From Vibrio sp. SCSIO 43137 (GTDB lineage: Bacteria; Pseudomonadota; Gammaproteobacteria; Enterobacterales; Vibrionaceae): a stretch of 64,000 bases of DNA. The position numbers and the translations under genes are program-made. Numbering within the stretch: position 1 is the first letter of the stretch; each line of letters starts with the position of its first letter. The notes under the pieces are model-generated. The model saw nothing but the letters and a program-made list of their open reading frames with translations, did not search any database and had not been told where the DNA came from. Shown here piece after piece: positions 51,592-61,872 of this stretch. The stretch spans positions 2,108,001 to 2,172,000 of the forward strand of contig NZ_CP116383.1 of NCBI RefSeq assembly GCF_028201475.1, given 5' to 3'.

Positions 51592-53619
51592 ATGATGATG
51601 TCTAAAGAAAATAACGTTAGTCGTCTGGCTTTAAGCATTTCCGGAGTACTGCTTTTATCCGCATGTGGAGGAGGTTCAGGCTCTTCCGGAACCTCCAATA
51701 ATGCTACCTATGCATACCAGAGCTTAAATGCATGTGCTGATACAAATCTGGATGGGCAATGTAATGAAGCAGAGCAAGAGATCAAAGCCACATCTTCCTA
51801 CTCAAGAGTGTTAGACGTTGATGGTGCTTTATTAACAGCACCGGCAGAAGCTAGCATTATCACCCCTTTTACGACCTTGCTACATAGTGAAATGTTGTTT
51901 AATCCGACTCTGAAAGGTAGCTTAAGCAACGCTCAGGTATATCTTCAGAAAGTTTTGGGCGATCATGTCAACGTAGACTTCTCTACGCTAAACCGCAACC
52001 ATGGGCCACAAGACGCTACCCAAACCCTGCTAAAATCACTGAAACAGGCGCAGGATCAGGGAACTCAGTCACCATTATTAAATATTGCTCATGCCCTTGA
52101 TGTCATGATTGCAAAGAAGACACTGGATTTATCTTCAGTTGACCTTAAAAAAGAGACTAACCGTCATACCTCTTATGACGAGCAGTTCACTATCCATGGT
52201 TCTCAGAATGAAGCTTCACTGGTTGGGGCAAAATCTATCACTTACAACCCAGCAAACAATCAGATAGTTTTTCTTGATTCATCAGACGAAATTAAACAAC
52301 TTGATACGGCAAACAGTAACAGCAGTTCTTTATCCCTGACAGCAAGTACATTTAGTTCTGATAACCAAAAATCATATGTTGATGACGATGATGATGATGG
52401 CGATGATGATGACCATTACAGTGGGGGAAATATCACCAATGTCCCGGGCTATACCACAGGTGGTACTACCCGTGTAATTCAGGTTTCTCCGCTACTTAAT
52501 AGCGTTCAATCCTATAAAGTCCTCCAGCCAACAGGGAGTTCTACTGCAAGCACAACTTGCGCTACCAGCGGAAACACAGGTATTTTTCTTACCAGTTTGA
52601 CTGACAGCGGAAAAAGTGCGTCAAGCAGCCAACCAACCACCACGAGCTACTCGGGTATTGATTCTTTTGCCAGCGCGTCCGGAAGTACTGGTATAGTGCT
52701 TCCGCCTCCTCCACCTACACCGGCGCCACTCTCTTCAGAAAGCTGCTTTAATGATAACTTTGAGTGGATAAAACCAATATATGGTCAAGACTATGTCATT
52801 GCTGAGCTTGATACTGGCGTGTTTAATGACGATCTCTTGGTTAAACTCACTGCAGATCTTAAGTTAACCGATGATAAATATACACTGAGCAGTAATGACA
52901 ATATTTTTGTCGCCTCTCCGGACGGTAGTAAAATGCTGGTTCTCGCTGATAGTGTAAACCAGCCGGCAAAAATAATTGATTTGGCGACCATGAACGCTTC
53001 TTACTCTGTTAGTGTTAGCAATCCTTACCGGGCAGCATTTGCCAGCGGAAATCAAATTGTGTTCGGTGTCCGGTCTCCCGATAAAGTTGTCTGGGTAGAT
53101 GACTCTCTTGCCTCAACGGAGTTAGGCTCACTTGATGTAGACAGCAGTATACGTCACGTCTCTTCTTCTCCGGACGGAAAGTACAGTGCAGTGGTAACAA
53201 ACACCTCTTTGTACCTGTTGGATAATACCAGCCGCACACAAATTGATAAGTTTACAATATCCGGAACAAGTGTCGTTGAGCTGTTTGTACTGAAAGATAA
53301 AGCCATAACTGTGCATAACAACAGCATCCACTATTTCCAGTTTTCCGGAATTCAGGGATCGCCCCTTAAAGTCGCGGCACAAGCCATGACTCCTGATTTA
53401 TTGCAGAAATGGGATGACTCATCTGTTACCCACTGGGGCACGACAAACCTTGGATACATTCTGGAAAATACCGGTACCAATGCAGACGCTGCCGCCAAGT
53501 TTGATTCTATAACTGTTAGCTGGCTTCCTGTTGGCGTCACGGAGAAGAGTAAGGTAACCGGAGTTCAGTTAAGCGGACTGGACAGAGGTGAATGGGTCAC
53601 TGTTCTTAAAGCTTTCTAA
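51592..53619 (+). CDS. Secreted lipoprotein with Asp-rich stretch and propeller-like C-terminus
   Basis: 675 aa. Lipobox LSAC (Cys25) followed by GGGSGSSG. Residues 48-60 (CADTNLDGQCNEAE) and 90-98 (ITPFTTLLH) match the N-terminal domain of the 1632-aa neighbour. An acidic cluster lies at 264-274 (two runs of Asp around one Gly), perhaps calcium-binding. A Pro/Ser/Thr-rich linker with PPPPPTPAP follows. The last 270 residues look like a beta-propeller, with repeated ASPDGSKMLVLADS and SSPDGKYSAVVTN motifs. Three ATGs in a row start the gene with no clear ribosome site. No named family recognised. Confidence 0.78.
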   Translation: MMMSKENNVSRLALSISGVLLLSACGGGSGSSGTSNNATYAYQSLNACADTNLDGQCNEAEQEIKATSSYSRVLDVDGALLTAPAEASIITPFTTLLHSEMLFNPTLKGSLSNAQVYLQKVLGDHVNVDFSTLNRNHGPQDATQTLLKSLKQAQDQGTQSPLLNIAHALDVMIAKKTLDLSSVDLKKETNRHTSYDEQFTIHGSQNEASLVGAKSITYNPANNQIVFLDSSDEIKQLDTANSNSSSLSLTASTFSSDNQKSYVDDDDDDGDDDDHYSGGNITNVPGYTTGGTTRVIQVSPLLNSVQSYKVLQPTGSSTASTTCATSGNTGIFLTSLTDSGKSASSSQPTTTSYSGIDSFASASGSTGIVLPPPPPTPAPLSSESCFNDNFEWIKPIYGQDYVIAELDTGVFNDDLLVKLTADLKLTDDKYTLSSNDNIFVASPDGSKMLVLADSVNQPAKIIDLATMNASYSVSVSNPYRAAFASGNQIVFGVRSPDKVVWVDDSLASTELGSLDVDSSIRHVSSSPDGKYSAVVTNTSLYLLDNTSRTQIDKFTISGTSVVELFVLKDKAITVHNNSIHYFQFSGIQGSPLKVAAQAMTPDLLQKWDDSSVTHWGTTNLGYILENTGTNADAAAKFDSITVSWLPVGVTEKSKVTGVQLSGLDRGEWVTVLKAF

Positions 53620-53627
53620 GCGGTAGC

Positions 53628-53664
53628 CAATAGCTCTGCAGAGTAACTCTCCGCAGAGCTATTG
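53628..53664. terminator. Hairpin between convergent genes
   Basis: A 12-bp perfect stem CAATAGCTCTGC/GCAGAGCTATTG with a 13-nt loop, between the 675-aa lipoprotein and the TauE/SafE gene. The T run is weak in both directions. Confidence 0.65.
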
Positions 53665-53666
53665 AG

Positions 53667-54437
53667 CTAAATATAAACATCCCAGAAAAAATAGATAGTC
53701 GTGGTGACACTTATCAGCAATACCAGTTGGCGGATTCTCTGTTGCGATACCTGCCTTGAGATATGAGCAGCAGCATAACCACCTATTAACGCACCCACCA
53801 TAACAACAAACCCTGCATACCAGTCAATAACATCCTGAATACAAAACACCACAATCGCCGTGGCAGAAACAGAGGTGGAAACCAGCAACTTGATGCCGTT
53901 CATCAGATTGATATCAGAGTAGCCCGCCAGCGCAAGATAACTGAGACTCACAATACCGAGACCCGCGTTAAAAAATCCGCCATAAGCAGAAACCAACAGC
54001 AAAAGCGCCGAAAGTAACAGGCCTATGACCCCTGACCCATGGCTATATCTTCCGGAAACCGAATTAAGTAGTTGATTAAGTTTTCCACCAGTGAGAAACA
54101 ACAGGGTTGCGAACAGTAAAAGCCAGGGAATTGCCTGCATAAACACATTTTCCGGGGTGCTCAGCAAAAGAATAGCGCCCGCTGTACCGCCCAGAAAGCT
54201 CAACACCAGCACTTTAACCACACTGTTACTGTCAGAGGCTATTTCCCGCCGGAAGGCATATGCTCCGCTCATATATCCGGCACAGGATGCAAAGGTGTTG
54301 GTTGCATTAGCCATTACGGGCGGAACCCCCACCAGCAGCAGAGCAGGAAAAGTAATAAAACTACCGCCTCCGGCAAGGGAGTTCAGAGTTCCGCCGGCGA
54401 TTCCGGCTAAAAAAAGAATAAGACTATCGATAATCAC
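53667..54437 (-). CDS. TauE/SafE family (DUF81) membrane permease
   Basis: 256 aa with about eight helices. The two family motifs are seen: GGTLNSLAGGGSFITFPALLLVGVPPVMANATNTF near the start and GGFFNAGLGIVSLSYLALAGYSDINLMNGIKLL in the middle. Members are proposed exporters of sulfite, sulfoacetate or similar anions. Substrate not determinable. Ribosome site AGGGTG just before the ATG. Confidence 0.9.
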   Translation of the reverse strand: MIIDSLILFLAGIAGGTLNSLAGGGSFITFPALLLVGVPPVMANATNTFASCAGYMSGAYAFRREIASDSNSVVKVLVLSFLGGTAGAILLLSTPENVFMQAIPWLLLFATLLFLTGGKLNQLLNSVSGRYSHGSGVIGLLLSALLLLVSAYGGFFNAGLGIVSLSYLALAGYSDINLMNGIKLLVSTSVSATAIVVFCIQDVIDWYAGFVVMVGALIGGYAAAHISRQVSQQRIRQLVLLISVTTTIYFFWDVYI

Positions 54438-54542
54438 CCTGCCTCTCCATGGCTTATTAGTGATGTTTCCGGGCTTCGATCCCGGCTGGAAGAGTTAGCT
54501 TGAAGGGTTTTAAATGGAAACGCAATAAGACAAAAGCTCAGG

Positions 54543-56246
54543 TCAGGCTCTTTTCTCCGACAACCAGATATTAAAATCTGTGCTTAACTCAAAGGCATCC
54601 TCCGCCAGAAGCGGACTGGACATCAGGTATCCTTGTAAGGTTGAGACATCCATTTGATTGAAGATTTGCAGCATATCGACTGTCTCAATTCCTTCAACTG
54701 TAATGGAAACACTCTTATCAGAACAAATTTTTGTCAGGAACTTCATATAGTGCAGAGGTTCATTTGCTCTCATTACCTCATTTGCCAGCTCTTTATCTAT
54801 TTTTACCTGATCAAAAGGGAGCTTAAAAAAGCTGGTTAACGAGCTATATCCCGCACCGAAATCATCCATCGCTAATGTAAAACCAATGGCTTTAAGCTGT
54901 TCCATCTGCGAACGGGCATGATGCTGATTATCAATTAATACTGATTCTGTCAGCTCAAGTACAACCATTTTAGGATCAACACCTGTACTCTTAACAATGT
55001 CCCTCGCCCGTCCGGGAAACAGCCCGTCTAACAGCTGCAGAGCAGAAACATTGACATTAATCCTGACGTCACTACCCCATTTATTATTGTACTGCTGGAT
55101 AAACTGGCAAGCCTGCTGCAATACGCTCTCACCGAGGTGAGAGATCAATCCCTGCCTTTCCGCTACAGGTATAAACTCATCGGGATAGATTTTGCCTATA
55201 TCGGAGCGCTCCCAACGGGCGAGTGCCTCAAAACTTAACAATGAATTTGTCTTTGCACAGGTAATCGGTTGTAACCTGATTGAGATATCTTTGCTTTCTA
55301 TTGCTCTTCTTAGTTCACTTTCGATATAGAAAAAATGCTCAACTTTTACCTTGTTTGTCGCATTGCATATCGCCCATCTTGCCGGCTCATGGCGATAGGC
55401 GTACTCACAGGTTTTCGACGCCCAACTGAAAACATCTGTGGCGGACTTACTTCCGGCAAGATGCTGAAAAGCACCGACGTAAACTTCCCCGGCGTAGAGC
55501 TGCCGGGACTGGTTTGAGAGAGAGTGAAACAGAGCGACAAAAGACTGCAAACTTTGCGCCAAATCTTCATCGCTTATCCGGCCGGTGATAAGCACTGAAA
55601 AACTATCAGTACTGTTTCTGTAACATTCACACTTGAACTGTTCAAAAACAGACAGGCAGGTCACCATCTGCTCAACAATTTCTTCAATAACCGCATCACC
55701 GTAACGATTGATATAAGATTTTATTTTATCCAGATGAATGTGAATAAGGGTGGAGTTACACTGCAGGGCGTCCAGATCTTCAATTAACTTTGCGTGGTTA
55801 GGAAGTCCGCTGGCCTTATCATAGTAAGCCAGATTATGAACGTAGGCCTCCATCTTCTTCTGCTCGGTAATATCTATGTGGTTACCAACCATATAATAAT
55901 GGTCACCATCTTTCTTCACTACCCCGGTAGCTTCAATCCAACAAAAACTGCCATCTTCTCTGAGCACACGATATTGATTTACAATCCGTTTGTTCAGATC
56001 GCCGCCTTTGGCATAATGATCCAGAAGATGTTTAAAATCTTCTTTATCTGAGGGATGAACCCGCTCTACCCAGTCTGATAACTGAGCATCATTAATAGCT
56101 AAACCGAACTGCTGATAAAAAGATTGATTATAGAAAACGATACTTCCTGCCGTATCGGCAATCCACAAACCTTCGTTAGCATTATCAAACAGGCTAATTA
56201 AGCGGTCGATAGTTGATTGTGATATTTCCAACGAATCACCAAGCAC
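54543..56246 (-). CDS. PAS-(degenerate GGDEF)-EAL c-di-GMP phosphodiesterase
   Basis: 567-aa soluble protein. A PAS domain with PAC end (ANEGLWIADTAGSIVFYNQSF ... MVGNHIDITEQKK) is followed by a GGDEF-like domain that has lost its signature; the position reads RNSTDSFSVLI. The EAL domain has all catalytic elements: FEALARW, NVNVSALQ, LELTESV, MDDFGAGYSS, VKIDK, VEGIET and QGYLMS. A c-di-GMP hydrolase is therefore predicted. It has no co-directional partner within 180 bp. Confidence 0.9.
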   Translation of the reverse strand: MLGDSLEISQSTIDRLISLFDNANEGLWIADTAGSIVFYNQSFYQQFGLAINDAQLSDWVERVHPSDKEDFKHLLDHYAKGGDLNKRIVNQYRVLREDGSFCWIEATGVVKKDGDHYYMVGNHIDITEQKKMEAYVHNLAYYDKASGLPNHAKLIEDLDALQCNSTLIHIHLDKIKSYINRYGDAVIEEIVEQMVTCLSVFEQFKCECYRNSTDSFSVLITGRISDEDLAQSLQSFVALFHSLSNQSRQLYAGEVYVGAFQHLAGSKSATDVFSWASKTCEYAYRHEPARWAICNATNKVKVEHFFYIESELRRAIESKDISIRLQPITCAKTNSLLSFEALARWERSDIGKIYPDEFIPVAERQGLISHLGESVLQQACQFIQQYNNKWGSDVRINVNVSALQLLDGLFPGRARDIVKSTGVDPKMVVLELTESVLIDNQHHARSQMEQLKAIGFTLAMDDFGAGYSSLTSFFKLPFDQVKIDKELANEVMRANEPLHYMKFLTKICSDKSVSITVEGIETVDMLQIFNQMDVSTLQGYLMSSPLLAEDAFELSTDFNIWLSEKRA

Positions 56247-56434
56247 AAACTGAGCTGTATTATTTTTTTAGTATCTCAGCTTTATAGCACGTGGCTAAGC
56301 CTAAACGAAAAGGGTTAATTAAATTTAGTATCGATAACATGCTTTAAGTCAATAATTTACCATGTGACAAAGGAAAACGATCAACCTACTAAAAAGGTTA
56401 ACCATCAGTAACAAGGTGAAAACTAAGTGAATAC

Positions 56435-58522
56435 TTACATATTAACTCTGACGATATTCCCTCTGTTCTCGATCATCTGCATGATCTCTTCAGCGCTAAC
56501 CGGCTTGGAGTAGTAATAGCCCTGAATCAGCCCACAGCCATACTGTCTCAGACATTGTGCCTGCTCTCTTGTTTCCACTCCCTCGGCAACGACCTGCAAG
56601 CCCAGGTTATCGGCAAAACTGACAATCGATTTTATTATGGCCACATCTTTTGAGTTTGCCGGGATATTATCAACAAATGTTTTATCAATTTTGAGAATCG
56701 ATATTGGCAAGTTTTTCAGTTGCGACAAAGATGAATATCCGGTACCAAAGTCGTCAATAGCCATACGGATACCCAGATTATCAAGTTCGTCCAGCACATC
56801 CGGGCTGCTTTTTTCGCTGTTACCTTCAATAAGGAAATCTTCTGTGATTTCCAGCTCAAACTGATGGGCACATACACCCGCCTGATTCAGCTGTTGCTCG
56901 ATAAACTGGCTCAGCTCCTGACTATGAAGCTGTCGTCCGGAGACATTAACAGCAATAGACAGGTGTTCACATGAGGTTCCTTTCCAGCTCTGAAGCTGTT
57001 TAATCGCATTCACAATGACCCACTTGCCAATAGGAATAATCAAACCTGTCTCTTCTGCCACGGGAATAAACTCTGCCGGAGAAACCGACGGCAAATCTGG
57101 CCGGTTCCACCTTAATAAAGCTTCAACGCCGACGACTGTTTCACCATCCGGCTGAACTTTGGGCTGATAGACCAATGAAAACTGCTGTTTCTCCAGTGCT
57201 TTACGTAACTCATTTTCCAGTGTCCACATTTTCAGGGTCTGCTCTGTCAGCTCATCTGAATAAAATGCCAGCCTCTGTTCGTCAGAACGTTTAGCCTGAT
57301 ACATTGCCGTATCCGCATTACGCAACAACTCTTCCTGACCAACCCCATTATCCGGATAAAAACTAATACCTATGCTGGCTTCAACGTAGATAGTTTTTCC
57401 GGCAATACTAAAAGGTTGCTGGAACAGATTCAGAACCCTGTGAGTAAAATGAATGGCATCCTGCTCATTTTCAATAGCGTCCAGAGTAATGGCAAATTCG
57501 TCCCCTCCCAGCCTCGCTACGCCGTCATAACTTCGAATAACACTTTTCAGCCTGCGGGCAACTTCAACCAGTAAGGCATCACCAGCATCGTGTCCAAGTG
57601 AATCATTTACATTCTTAAATCTATCCAAATCGATATACAGCAGGGCCACTTTTCTGCGATACCTCTCAGCCCTTAAGATAGCCCGTTCAAGAAGTTGCTG
57701 AAACAGAATCCGGTTAGGCAGGTCAGTCAATAAATCGTAATTTGCTACGTGTGAAAGTCTGGCCTGAGACTCTTTCAGTTCTGAGATATCCTGAATGGTT
57801 CCCACCAGACTACTGCTGTTTTCCTTTAATTTCTGCCCCTGAATATGGGTATAGATATAATCATTACCGGACAACGCAATTCTGGCGTCAAGAGTGAAGC
57901 TGGCTCCCTCTGTAATAGCACGCTGTAGCAACAATTTTAGATTAAGCTGTTCTGTCTTATGCACCAGGCTGACAAAAAGTTCAGCACCATTTTCGTGTCG
58001 GGCAGACGAGAGAGATAACATACGCATCGCCTGCCGGGAAAACTTTATCTGCAGACTTTCACAATCCAGTTCCCAGTAGCCAAGGTGGGCGATACGCTGT
58101 GCATGCTCCAACTTGTTTTCACTATCCCGCAACGCCTTAAGGTTGCGGCTTGAGCGCATCACGTAACGGACATGATGACTGATTAAAGACCAGTTGATCG
58201 GCTTTACCATAAAGTCGGTCGCACCAAGCTCATAAGCCTTCTCAATGGATGCCTTATCGTCCATTCCGGTAATCATGATTATAGGTACATCCTGCCCTAT
58301 CGCACTTTCCCGTATAAACTTACACACTTCAAATCCATTTAGTTTAGGCAGATCGACATCCAGTAATACTAATGAAAAATTGTGCTCACTGTATAACTCC
58401 AGTGCTTCAGCTCCGTCTTCGGCTTCGTAAATGGTATAAAGCTGTTGTGAAGAGAGGGCCTCTCTCAACAGAAGACGGGTCATTTCATCATCATCAACGA
58501 TCAATATCAGTTTTCTGTCCAT
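56435..58522 (-). CDS. Response regulator REC-PAS-GGDEF-EAL
   Basis: 695 aa. The receiver domain has phosphoacceptor Asp55 (LLDVDLP), the acidic pair DDDE, and ITG/K of PIIMITGMD...VKPI. A PAS-like domain follows (LGYWELDCESLQIKF ... GTIQDISELKE). The GGDEF domain is intact (RLGGDEF) with I-site RSYD. The EAL domain keeps VEALLRW, NVSGRQ, LEITED, IDDFGTGYSS, KIDK, EGVET and QGYYYS. It may make and/or break c-di-GMP under phosphorylation control. It lies 8 nt after the hybrid kinase gene. Confidence 0.93.
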   Translation of the reverse strand: MDRKLILIVDDDEMTRLLLREALSSQQLYTIYEAEDGAEALELYSEHNFSLVLLDVDLPKLNGFEVCKFIRESAIGQDVPIIMITGMDDKASIEKAYELGATDFMVKPINWSLISHHVRYVMRSSRNLKALRDSENKLEHAQRIAHLGYWELDCESLQIKFSRQAMRMLSLSSARHENGAELFVSLVHKTEQLNLKLLLQRAITEGASFTLDARIALSGNDYIYTHIQGQKLKENSSSLVGTIQDISELKESQARLSHVANYDLLTDLPNRILFQQLLERAILRAERYRRKVALLYIDLDRFKNVNDSLGHDAGDALLVEVARRLKSVIRSYDGVARLGGDEFAITLDAIENEQDAIHFTHRVLNLFQQPFSIAGKTIYVEASIGISFYPDNGVGQEELLRNADTAMYQAKRSDEQRLAFYSDELTEQTLKMWTLENELRKALEKQQFSLVYQPKVQPDGETVVGVEALLRWNRPDLPSVSPAEFIPVAEETGLIIPIGKWVIVNAIKQLQSWKGTSCEHLSIAVNVSGRQLHSQELSQFIEQQLNQAGVCAHQFELEITEDFLIEGNSEKSSPDVLDELDNLGIRMAIDDFGTGYSSLSQLKNLPISILKIDKTFVDNIPANSKDVAIIKSIVSFADNLGLQVVAEGVETREQAQCLRQYGCGLIQGYYYSKPVSAEEIMQMIENRGNIVRVNM

Positions 58523-58530
58523 AATATTGA

Positions 58531-61305
58531 CTACTCCATGTTTATTCCCATTTCTGAAGGAGCAAGGGATCTGACAGCAAAATACTGAGCTACCCGATCG
58601 GCTTCTTCTTCAATTCGTATGGTTAAACCAGCTATGGCTTCTCTGTCTCCGGCGCTCGCAGCTTCTTCTAACTGCCGGCAAAGGGAAGACAATTGCAGAG
58701 CTCCTACATTGGCACTGCTAGACTTGAGACTATGAGCAAGGCTTCGGAGCTCTTCAGTATTATCTTCAGCCTGATAACCGTTTAGCCGGCCGCGTGTTTT
58801 CTCTAGTGTTGTCAGAAATATACCGACGACTTTATCTATCAATATTTCTGCCTGCTCAGGTTTCAATGCTACAATTTTTTCCAGCGCCTGAGGGTCCACC
58901 GGCCTTGGGGGCGCATCTTGCTCGTCCTGCTTTGCGGATTTTGACACAGCACCAGACAACCAAGGTTCAACGGTTTCCACCAGTTGTTCAATGGTAAAGG
59001 GCTTACTCAGATAACCGTTCATGCCCGACTCAATACACCTTTCCATATCGCCTTCCATCGCATTAGCCGTTAACGCAATAACCGGCAGAAGACGATTTTC
59101 CCGCTTCTCAGCCTCCGCCTCTCTTATTTTCTGAGTGGCAGTCAGTCCGTCCATCACCGGCATCTGAATATCCATCAGGATCAGATCAAAATGCTGTTTA
59201 GCTGCCAGCTCGCAGGCCTGTTCCCCGTTTTCAGCCAAAGTCACTTTCAGGCCACACGACTCAAGCATAATCAAAGCGACTTCCTGATTGACCGGATTAT
59301 CTTCGGCAAGAAGAATATGATAAGGGTGCTTAAAATGACTCACTGGCTGCATTTCTGTCCCTGCAGGCCGGTTTTTCTCTTCCCGTAAGCCAAACAATTC
59401 CTCAAGACAGTGATACAACTCTTTTTGCAACACGGGTTTATGTAACACTTTAATATGCTCGCTGTGAACATAGTCGGCCAACTCGTCCCCTGCCGCCAAA
59501 AGCAGCACCACATCCGGTGCGTGGGAGACAGAGCTGTTTTGAATTTCATTGGCCAGCAAAACACCATTTAGCCCCCGCATCATTTGCGATACAAAGATAA
59601 CATCATAGGGAGCCTGATTTTCTTGCCGCGTTTCTACTTTAAGCAGCGCCTGAGCTCCACTACTGGCAATCTCACATTGCAAACCGAACGCAGACAACTG
59701 TTCACTCAATACCATGGCGTTAGTCTGTTTATCATCAACCAGCAATATCTGCTTGTTACAATAATCGGATAAGTTCATTGCCTCAGGCATCTGATTTTCC
59801 TCAGAGCGGGCCAGATGGACAGTAAATGAAAAACAGCTACCTTCTTTAAGTTGAGAGCGAACCTTCAACTCTCCTCCCATCATCCTTATCAGTTTTCTGG
59901 CAATAGAGAGCCCCAAGCCGGTACCGCCGAAGCGCCGCGTTGTAGAGCCATCCGCCTGAGAAAAAGAGCTAAAAATATGACCTATCTTCTCTTCAGCAAT
60001 TCCGATACCGGTGTCTTCCACTTCAAAGGAGACAAAATGGTGCCCCTGATGAAAATGCTCTTCTACACGAATAACCACCTGACCATGATCGGTAAACTTC
60101 AGTGCATTATTGATCAGGTTTCCGAGAATCTGTCTTAGCCTGACAGGATCACCCAGGTAAGAGGTATGCAAACCAGACGGGATAGACAATATTAACTCTA
60201 TCTTTTTACGGTGCGCCTGATCAGCAAAAAGACTGCCTAAACCTTCAATAAGCTCCCGCAGATCAAACTCAACAGACTCCAGTTCCATTTTGCCGGCTTC
60301 TATTTTAGAGAAGTCCAGAATGTCGTTAATGATCGACAGAAGGTTTCGTCCCGAATGATATACCGTCTCAGCATAATGAAACTGGCGTGAATCGAGTGAG
60401 CTTTTCAGCAATAGCTCTGCCATACCTAATATTCCGTTCATCGGGGTACGGATTTCATGGCTCATGGTTGCCAGAAATTCACTTTTCGCTTTATTGATCT
60501 CTTCCGCGTGTTCTTTTGCCTGTACCAGCTCCTCTGTACGACGGGAAACTTCCTGCTCCAGAGTGTCTCTGTGATCCGCCAGAACTTTGTCTCTCTCCTC
60601 TACCTGCTCAAGCATCATATTAAATCCGTCGATAAGCGAACCTATCTCATCCGCCCGCTGGTTAGGAATGCGGATATGATAGTCTTTCTCATCAGATACC
60701 CGTTGCATCACTTCAGTAAGCTGAATGATCGGATTAGAGATTGAGCGCTGCATTCTCTCAGAAAACAGATAGGCGAGTATTGTTCCCGCCAGAATACAGA
60801 ACGGGGCAAACATAAACTGGCTAATCAGATGATCGTCTAACAATTTAAGGTTATCCGCCAGAGCAACATGACCGACCAACTGATTGTCTAGAATAATCGG
60901 CTCAAGATGGTAGAATATAGCGCCCTGTTTACCGGCACGGAAAGCATTCAAATCCAGATTATCCCATTGCACACCAGCTAACTGCTTAAATTCGGGTTTG
61001 GCGTACTCAGCCAATAGGTTCTCCTGCAAATCGTAGATTCTGGCTAATACGATTTCCGGCTTAGCCTGCAGGCTGTTGAGCGTTTCTCTCGCATCAACCT
61101 CATCCATAAAACTGACGGCAGCAGTACTCTGAGAAGCAAGGAGTTTTGCCAGCGTTGCAATCTGATTTTTGCTCGCGTTCAGGTTGTATTGATACTGGAT
61201 AAAACCGATCAACGCCGTTACCAGCAGAGCCACCAGCGTACCGGACCACAAACCAATTGAGGTTAGCCTGGAGCGTATAGAGGTGTGACTAAACTTACTC
61301 ATCAT
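58531..61305 (-). CDS. Hybrid sensor histidine kinase CHASE8-HAMP-HisKA-HATPase-REC-REC-Hpt
   Basis: 924 aa, inner membrane. TM1 at about 20-38 and TM2 at about 165-182 flank a CHASE8-like periplasmic sensor ([35 protein letters not shown]). A HAMP follows, then HisKA with His283 ([11 protein letters not shown]), and an ATPase domain ([23 protein letters not shown]). The first receiver ([10 protein letters not shown]) lacks the phosphoacceptor Asp; the second is canonical ([13 protein letters not shown]). The C-terminal Hpt domain has His in [14 protein letters not shown]. Its start abuts the YfiR-like stop; two adjacent ATGs are possible. The phosphorelay should end at the downstream REC protein. 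Confidence 0.93.
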   Translation of the reverse strand: MMSKFSHTSIRSRLTSIGLWSGTLVALLVTALIGFIQYQYNLNASKNQIATLAKLLASQSTAAVSFMDEVDARETLNSLQAKPEIVLARIYDLQENLLAEYAKPEFKQLAGVQWDNLDLNAFRAGKQGAIFYHLEPIILDNQLVGHVALADNLKLLDDHLISQFMFAPFCILAGTILAYLFSERMQRSISNPIIQLTEVMQRVSDEKDYHIRIPNQRADEIGSLIDGFNMMLEQVEERDKVLADHRDTLEQEVSRRTEELVQAKEHAEEINKAKSEFLATMSHEIRTPMNGILGMAELLLKSSLDSRQFHYAETVYHSGRNLLSIINDILDFSKIEAGKMELESVEFDLRELIEGLGSLFADQAHRKKIELILSIPSGLHTSYLGDPVRLRQILGNLINNALKFTDHGQVVIRVEEHFHQGHHFVSFEVEDTGIGIAEEKIGHIFSSFSQADGSTTRRFGGTGLGLSIARKLIRMMGGELKVRSQLKEGSCFSFTVHLARSEENQMPEAMNLSDYCNKQILLVDDKQTNAMVLSEQLSAFGLQCEIASSGAQALLKVETRQENQAPYDVIFVSQMMRGLNGVLLANEIQNSSVSHAPDVVLLLAAGDELADYVHSEHIKVLHKPVLQKELYHCLEELFGLREEKNRPAGTEMQPVSHFKHPYHILLAEDNPVNQEVALIMLESCGLKVTLAENGEQACELAAKQHFDLILMDIQMPVMDGLTATQKIREAEAEKRENRLLPVIALTANAMEGDMERCIESGMNGYLSKPFTIEQLVETVEPWLSGAVSKSAKQDEQDAPPRPVDPQALEKIVALKPEQAEILIDKVVGIFLTTLEKTRGRLNGYQAEDNTEELRSLAHSLKSSSANVGALQLSSLCRQLEEAASAGDREAIAGLTIRIEEEADRVAQYFAVRSLAPSEMGINME

Positions 61306-61863
61306 TCACTCCTCGCCTTCTACCAGAATCGCTAGCTTAAGCAGCTTGGAGCTCATGGTAAGCTCAGCCTGAGACAGCAAGGTGTTATTTATCTCAAAAC
61401 CTAACTTTTGCTGCTGCTCAGACAGATTGACCATACCTCCCTGCCGCAGAAAACGGGCATCATCACTGATTGTAAGTACCTGTTTACGATCAATAAGTGA
61501 CAACACATAGCGATATCGGCGCTTCTCTGACGAACTGATATAAAGCAAATGACATTGGTAAAAATCAGCTTCGAACTTGGGCTCAACGATGGCGACAGAG
61601 TGAGTGGAAAGAGGCTTTCCGTTGAGCTTCTTTAACTCTTCAATCGTTTCACCGCTACCGTAAACACAGAGCCTGAAAAGACGCATATTTTTAGCAAGGG
61701 TACTTTCCGGCCAGCGGGTAAACTTGGCGATATTGTAGACATACGCCGCCTTAAGGCCGGCAAGATGACCGGAAGCCGGCGTTCCGGGGAATGAAAGCAG
61801 TAATAATGGCAGAACTAACCATAGATAGATCTTAAAGCGGGTCCTGCGGATAATCCTACTCAT
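61306..61863 (-). CDS. YfiR/DUF4154-like periplasmic protein
   Basis: 185 aa. Signal peptide (YLWLVLPLLLLSFPGTPASG), then the YfiR-type pattern LKAAYVYNIAKFTRWPE, LRLCVYGSGETIEEL, CHLLYISSSEKRR and GMVNLSEQQQKLGFEINNTLLSQAELTMSSKLLKLA. YfiR in Pseudomonas is a periplasmic repressor of a membrane diguanylate cyclase. Here it lies between a TonB-dependent receptor and a CHASE8 kinase, so it may pass a signal to the kinase. CHASE8 and YfiR partner in the YfiBNR system, which supports this. Confidence 0.85.
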   Translation of the reverse strand: MSRIIRRTRFKIYLWLVLPLLLLSFPGTPASGHLAGLKAAYVYNIAKFTRWPESTLAKNMRLFRLCVYGSGETIEELKKLNGKPLSTHSVAIVEPKFEADFYQCHLLYISSSEKRRYRYVLSLIDRKQVLTISDDARFLRQGGMVNLSEQQQKLGFEINNTLLSQAELTMSSKLLKLAILVEGEE

Positions 61864-61872
61864 AGGCAGGCA

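Noticed and set aside
52381..52415. GAT/GAC run as a DNA-level tandem repeat
   Set aside because: It is in frame and encodes the Asp cluster of the lipoprotein, with mixed codons; no separate repeat element is needed.
54469..54485. tRNA T-arm-like hairpin (CCGGG, 7-nt loop, CCCGG)
   Set aside because: The loop reads CTTCGAT, one base out of register with TTCRANN, and no D-arm, anticodon arm or acceptor stem lies next to it.
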